From the NCBI RefSeq assembly GCF_001424545.1, contig NZ_LMQL01000012.1:501186-565185 (forward strand): DNA of 64,000 bases, given 5' to 3'. Made by a program: the position numbers and the translations under genes. Origin of the DNA: Ramlibacter sp. Leaf400 (GTDB lineage: Bacteria > Pseudomonadota > Gammaproteobacteria > Burkholderiales > Burkholderiaceae_C). Within the stretch, counting starts at the first letter, position 1; each line of letters opens with the position of its first letter. This document shows positions 60,437 to 64,000 of the stretch, one piece after another. Below the pieces are notes generated by a model. That model did no database searches. It was not told the DNA's origin and was given only the letters and a program-made list of their open reading frames with translations.

Positions 60437-61456
60437 ATGGAAACGCGACAACTCGATGCCTTCCTGCGCCGGGAGATCCCCGGCCTGGCCGGGCAGCTGC
60501 GGCTGCAGAAGATCGGCGGCGGCCAGTCGAACCCCACCTTCTTCGTCTCATTCGACAACCGCGAGCTGGTGCTGCGCAAGAAGCCCTCGGGCGACGTGCT
60601 GCCCTCGGCCCATGCGGTGGACCGCGAGTACCGGGTGATGAAGGCCCTGGCCGCGACCGACCTGCCGGTGCCCCCGGTCCTGCTGTACCACGCGGAGCCG
60701 GACGTGATCGGCACGCCCTTCTACGTGATGGAGCGGGTGCCGGGCCGCGTCTTCAACGACAACGCGGCGCCCGGCGTCACGCCTGCCGAGCGGCGCGCGA
60801 TCTACTTCGCCATGGCGGACACGCTAGCCACGCTCCACGCGGTCGACTGGCGCGCGGCCGGACTGGCGGACTTCGGCAAGCCGGGCGGCTACTTCCAGCG
60901 GCAGCTGCGGCGCTGGCAGCAGCAGTGGGAGTTGTCGCGCATCGAGCCGATCCCGGCCATCGACGAGTTGCTGGCCTGGCTGGGTGCGCACCTGCCGGAG
61001 GACGACGAGACGGCCATCGCGCACGGCGACTTCAAGCTGAACAACCTCCTGTTCCATCCCACCGAGCCGCGCGTGGTGGCCGTGCTGGACTGGGAACTGT
61101 CGACGCTGGGCCATCCGCTGGCCGACGTCGCGTTCAACACGGTGGCCTGGCGCACGCTGCCCTCCGAATACGGCGGCATCCGCGGGCTGGACCTGCAGGC
61201 GTTGGGCATCCCGGGCGAGCACGAGTACCTGGCGCACTACTACCGGCGCTCGGGTCGCACCGACCCCGCCCGGCAGGCCACGCCTTTCCACTGGGCCTTC
61301 GCGCTGATGCGCTGGTCCGTGATCTTCGCCGGCATCGCGGCGCGTGCCGCGCGTGGCACCGCCGCGTCCGACAACGCCGCCGAAGTCGGCGTGCTGGCCG
61401 TGGCCCTGGCCGGCCGCGGGCTCGAGGCCATCGAAACCTGCGTGCCGCAGCTCTGA
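60437..61456 (+). CDS. Aminoglycoside-phosphotransferase-fold kinase, ACAD10/11 N-terminal type
   Basis: A 339-aa kinase of the APH/ChoK fold. The glycine loop is [14 protein letters not shown], the ATP Lys follows in LVLRKKPSG, the catalytic loop is [16 protein letters not shown] and the metal site is [17 protein letters not shown]. In animals this domain is fused to an acyl-CoA dehydrogenase in ACAD10/11, where it phosphorylates the hydroxyl of 4-hydroxyacyl-CoA; bacterial LvaA does the same for 4-hydroxyvaleryl-CoA. The next gene is that dehydrogenase, so the pair is a split version. ATG 60437 is only about 3 nt from the predicted transcript start, so the message is nearly leaderless. Confidence 0.88.
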   Translation: METRQLDAFLRREIPGLAGQLRLQKIGGGQSNPTFFVSFDNRELVLRKKPSGDVLPSAHAVDREYRVMKALAATDLPVPPVLLYHAEPDVIGTPFYVMERVPGRVFNDNAAPGVTPAERRAIYFAMADTLATLHAVDWRAAGLADFGKPGGYFQRQLRRWQQQWELSRIEPIPAIDELLAWLGAHLPEDDETAIAHGDFKLNNLLFHPTEPRVVAVLDWELSTLGHPLADVAFNTVAWRTLPSEYGGIRGLDLQALGIPGEHEYLAHYYRRSGRTDPARQATPFHWAFALMRWSVIFAGIAARAARGTAASDNAAEVGVLAVALAGRGLEAIETCVPQL

Positions 61457-61472
61457 AAAGAAGGACCTTCCC

Positions 61473-62732
61473 ATGCATTTCCAGTTTCCCGAAGCCACGC
61501 AGCAGATGCAGCGCACGCTGCGCCAGTTCATGGACCGGGAGGTGCTGCCGCGCGACGGCGAGTTCGAGCGCATCGCCGCCACCGGCACCTACCCGAGCGA
61601 GGTGGTCGAGCCGCTGAAGAAGAAGGCGCGCCAGGCCGGGCTGTGGAACCTGTTCCTGCCGGCGCTGCGCGAAGACGAGCCGGGCACGCGCCTGAGCAAC
61701 CTGGAGTACGCGCCGCTGGCCGAGATCATCGGCCGCATCCCCTGGGCCTCCGAGGTGTTCAACTGCAACGCGCCCGACACCGGCAACATGGAGCTGCTGC
61801 ACCTGTTCGCCACGCCGCAGCAGCGCGAGCACTGGCTCAATCCGCTGCTGGACGGCCGCATCCGCTCGTGCTTCTCGATGACCGAGCCGGACGTGGCCTC
61901 GTCGGACGCCACCAACATCGAGACGACCATCCGGCGCGATGGCGACTTCTACGTGATCAACGGGCGCAAGTGGTTCACCACCGGCGCGCTGCATCCGAAC
62001 TGCCGGTTCGCCATCGTGATGGGCGTGACCGACGAGAGCGGGGGGGCGTCGCGCCACCAGCGGCACTCGATGGTGATCGTGCCGCTCGAGGCGCCGGGCC
62101 TGCGAGTCGTGCGCAACGTGCCCATCATGCATCACCACGCCCCCGAGGGGCATTGCGAGCTGACGTACACCGACGTGCGCGTGCCGGTGACCAACCTGCT
62201 GGGCCGCGAGAACGAAGGTTTCGCCCTGGCGCAGGCGCGCCTGGGCCCGGGGCGAGTGCACCACTGCATGCGCACCATCGGCCAGTGCGAGCTGGCGATG
62301 GAGCTGATGTGCGAGCGCGCCCTGTCGCGGCGCGCCTTCGGCAAGCACCTGTCGGACTTCGCCAACGTGCAGGACTGGATCGCCCAGTCGCGCGTGGAGA
62401 TCGACCAGGCCCGCCTGCTGGTGCTGCAGGCCGCCTGGAAGATGGACAGCTTCGGCAACAAGGCGGCGCACATCGACGTGTCCGCCATCAAGCTGGTGGC
62501 CGCGCAGCTGCAGACGCGTGTTCTGGACCGGGCGATGCAGGTGTTCGGCGCGATGGGACTCACGCCCGACACGCCGCTGTCCTATCTCTGGTCCTGGGGG
62601 CGCGCGATGCGTTTCCTGGACGGGCCGGATGAGGTCCACCTGCGCAGCGTGGCGCGGGCCGAACTGGCCAAAGCGCGGGAGAATCTGGGGAGCACGGCGG
62701 CGTACTACCGCGGGCGCACCAACTCGGGCTAG
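61473..62732 (+). CDS. Acyl-CoA dehydrogenase, ACAD10/11 C-terminal type
   Basis: A 419-aa flavoprotein. FSMTEPDVASSDATNIET is the FAD-contact segment typical of ACAD11-like members, and FLDGPDEVHLRSVARAEL is their C-terminal signature. With the adjacent kinase it should turn 4-hydroxyacyl-CoA, via the 4-phosphorylated form, into a 2-enoyl-CoA, feeding chains with a 4-hydroxyl back into beta-oxidation. AAGGA lies before ATG 61473; the frame from 61344 overlaps the kinase gene. It is the last gene of the regulon in this window. Confidence 0.92.
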   Translation: MHFQFPEATQQMQRTLRQFMDREVLPRDGEFERIAATGTYPSEVVEPLKKKARQAGLWNLFLPALREDEPGTRLSNLEYAPLAEIIGRIPWASEVFNCNAPDTGNMELLHLFATPQQREHWLNPLLDGRIRSCFSMTEPDVASSDATNIETTIRRDGDFYVINGRKWFTTGALHPNCRFAIVMGVTDESGGASRHQRHSMVIVPLEAPGLRVVRNVPIMHHHAPEGHCELTYTDVRVPVTNLLGRENEGFALAQARLGPGRVHHCMRTIGQCELAMELMCERALSRRAFGKHLSDFANVQDWIAQSRVEIDQARLLVLQAAWKMDSFGNKAAHIDVSAIKLVAAQLQTRVLDRAMQVFGAMGLTPDTPLSYLWSWGRAMRFLDGPDEVHLRSVARAELAKARENLGSTAAYYRGRTNSG

Positions 62733-63174
62733 CGGCGTGCCGTTCTGAACAGCAGAGACTCTCGTCGGATGTTCATCGGCTCGAACTATGGATGGGCCGC
62801 TTTGTATTCTGGCGGACCAATTGGCGGACCAATTGGCGGACTGTACGGCCGCTGGTTGGGGGCGCCCGGAGCATTGACCAGGCCGGCAGTCGTCGGTGCC
62901 CTCGAGCGCACAGGCTTGCGCTGACGCGCTGAACTCGAATGGTGGGTGAACTGCCCAAACCGCTGCGGCACTTCCCCCACTCGACAGATCAGTTGATCGA
63001 CCGCGACGGTCGGTGTATCCGCCTCTGCGCGGCAAAGGGCTGGATGAGGTCCTCCGGGGAAAGCGGGCACGGCTGATGCAAGCCACCCGCGGCCTGAGAC
63101 GGAGCCCATCTCCTGCCAGGCCGCGAAGGCGGCGGCAGAACTGGCGAGCGGGCGGAGATTTCTGGGAGAAGCCA
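62733..63174. other. Gene-poor stretch at the right border of the regulon
   Basis: About 440 bp with slightly lower GC than the genes around it. I find no convincing gene, tRNA or insertion sequence; small minus-strand frames here have biased, low-complexity products. It contains the 12-bp tandem repeat described separately and no copy of the regulon palindrome. Confidence 0.6.
62811..62841. repeat. 12-bp tandem repeat, two and a half copies
   Basis: GGCGGACCAATT occurs at 62811-62822 and 62823-62834, followed by a partial GGCGGAC at 62835-62841. Each unit includes the self-complementary CCAATTGG at the junction. The role is unknown: slippage product, or binding sites upstream of the secreted-protein gene. 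Confidence 0.8.
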
Positions 63175-64000
63175 ATGATCTCCAGAGACGCTATGAACAG
63201 GTCCTCGACCGAGAGGGCCTTGACCGCGATGACCCTGGCGCTGATGCGGTGGCGCCTGGCTCCTTTCACAAAAGTGAAGCATTCGAGCTGGCTTGGCGCC
63301 TTGCAGCGGGTCAGCGCGCTTTTCATCGTTGTTCTCGGCCTCCTTGGCGGGGGCATGGCCGCTGCCGCCCCGCCTGCGCCAACGCCGCTCGGTCCCGTCA
63401 ACGGCGCGAACGTCACGGTTCCCGCCACGATGTCCTGGTCAGCCGTCACCGACCCGAACGGCGCTGCGATCGCCGGCTACAACTGGAGAGTCAGCCCCTC
63501 ACCGGGCATGGCGCCCCTGGTCTTCGCAGACTCGACGAGCGGAACCACCACGCAGGACACCCTCAGCGGTCTCTTGCCTGCCCTCTATTTCTGGCAGGTC
63601 CAGGCGGTGAGCAGCGCGGGCGAACAGAGCGCGTGGTCGCCGCCGCAGAGCTTCAATGTCACCGGGGCCGGCGCCGGCACGCCGGGGACACCCGTGCTCG
63701 GGCCCACGCGCGGGTATTCGACCTTCCATCCGTACGAGAGCGTGCATTTCAGCTGGAGCGCCGTTCCAGGTGCCCCGACCTACCGCCTGGAGGTCTCGAG
63801 CGATCCCAGCTTCCCGCTGGGCACCCCGGGCGTTGTGACGTTCTGGAACGAGAACATCCGCGCGACCACCGACGGCTTCGTGCACCACCCCAGCCTGGGT
63901 GAGGGCATCTTTTATGCGCGCGTCTTCGCCACGGACTCGGATTTCGCCGGAGGCATCCGCAGCTTGCCGTCCAACGTCATCCAGTACTCCGTCTTCTACA
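63175..64000 (+). CDS. Secreted fibronectin-III-like protein, N-terminal part, cut by window edge
   Basis: An open frame from ATG 63175 reaches the window edge (275 codons) without a stop. GGGAGA lies 6-7 nt upstream. Residues about 50-72 (SALFIVVLGLLGGGMAAAA) form a signal peptide preceded by a long, basic n-region of about 45 residues. The mature part shows two beta-sandwich-like repeats: PLGPVNGANVTVPATMSWSA to YFWQVQAVSSAGEQSAWSPP, then PVLGPTRGYSTFHPYESVHF with SWSAVPGAPTYRLEVSSDPS. The TYRLEVS and FYARVFA strands and Trp spacing fit fibronectin type III-like adhesion or surface proteins. No specific family can be named from this part. Confidence 0.75.
   Translation, partial: MISRDAMNRSSTERALTAMTLALMRWRLAPFTKVKHSSWLGALQRVSALFIVVLGLLGGGMAAAAPPAPTPLGPVNGANVTVPATMSWSAVTDPNGAAIAGYNWRVSPSPGMAPLVFADSTSGTTTQDTLSGLLPALYFWQVQAVSSAGEQSAWSPPQSFNVTGAGAGTPGTPVLGPTRGYSTFHPYESVHFSWSAVPGAPTYRLEVSSDPSFPLGTPGVVTFWNENIRATTDGFVHHPSLGEGIFYARVFATDSDFAGGIRSLPSNVIQYSVFY

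Noticed and set aside
62755..62800. CTCGTCGGATGTTCATCGGC as a twelfth regulon operator
   Set aside because: Only the left half matches; the right half lacks GACGA and no -10-like hexamer follows at 22 bp.
62733..63174. Small minus-strand ORFs to the right of the last acyl-CoA dehydrogenase gene
   Set aside because: Products are Arg/Pro/Ser-rich, no Shine-Dalgarno fits, and they overlap the repeat and the upstream region of the secreted-protein gene.

Overview
The window reads as chromosomal DNA of a high-GC betaproteobacterium, most likely Burkholderiales/Comamonadaceae (Ramlibacter-, Variovorax- or Hydrogenophaga-like). This rests on GC-rich codon use, a Bug-family (TctC) binding protein, fused indolepyruvate ferredoxin oxidoreductases, TRAP and Liv transporters, and the REP-type palindrome CCGTCATTCCCGCGAAGG. 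The genus is an inference from gene style.

Region 1 (1-12.3 kb) is a small hybrid NRPS-PKS locus. A truncated polysaccharide deacetylase runs leftward off the edge. Rightward are a phosphopantetheinyl transferase, a 1521-aa NRPS (formyltransferase, condensation remnant, adenylation domain split by a luciferase-like monooxygenase, carrier protein) and a 2143-aa PKS (KS-AT-KR-DH-ACP-TE). A REP-like palindrome lies in frame inside the PKS. Region 2 (12.4-19.7 kb) is mixed: an FtsX/YbbP-type permease, a tiny lipoprotein, a LuxR-type regulator, an orphan Rieske oxygenase, a Bug binding protein, serS and tRNA-Ser(CGA).

Region 3 (19.8-62.7 kb) is the main find: one catabolic regulon of about 43 kb. 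It begins with a MalT-like (LAL-type) regulator at 19935 and holds about ten transcription units on both strands. Upstream of essentially every unit is the same 16-bp palindrome, TCGTC-N6-GACGA. In almost every case a -10-like hexamer lies exactly 22 bp (23 in two) downstream, which puts the palindrome centre near -42.5, the position of a lux box at a class II activated promoter. Four start codons sit exactly 56 bp from the palindrome.

The regulon encodes uptake (TRAP DctPQM, ABC LivKHMGF, one EamA permease), 2-hydroxyacid oxidation (GlcD-like flavoenzyme, D-2-hydroxyacid dehydrogenase, LldD-like FMN enzyme), two dihydroxyacid dehydratases, and two fused 2-oxoacid:ferredoxin oxidoreductases that would make acyl-CoA by oxidative decarboxylation. 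It also has a branched-chain-capable beta-oxidation set (LCAD/IVD-type acyl-CoA dehydrogenase, alpha-methylacyl-CoA racemase, three crotonases, DECR-like and HSD10-like SDRs, a FadB-like fusion, thiolase) and a split ACAD10/11 pair (kinase plus dehydrogenase). No acyl-CoA ligase is seen. I infer degradation of methyl-branched 2-hydroxy- and 2,3-dihydroxy-acids by one-carbon shortening followed by beta-oxidation; the actual substrate is unknown. A HigBA-type toxin-antitoxin pair sits between two convergent operons.

Region 4 (62.7-64 kb) is a gene-poor stretch with a 12-bp tandem repeat, then the start of a secreted fibronectin-III-like protein that runs off the right edge.
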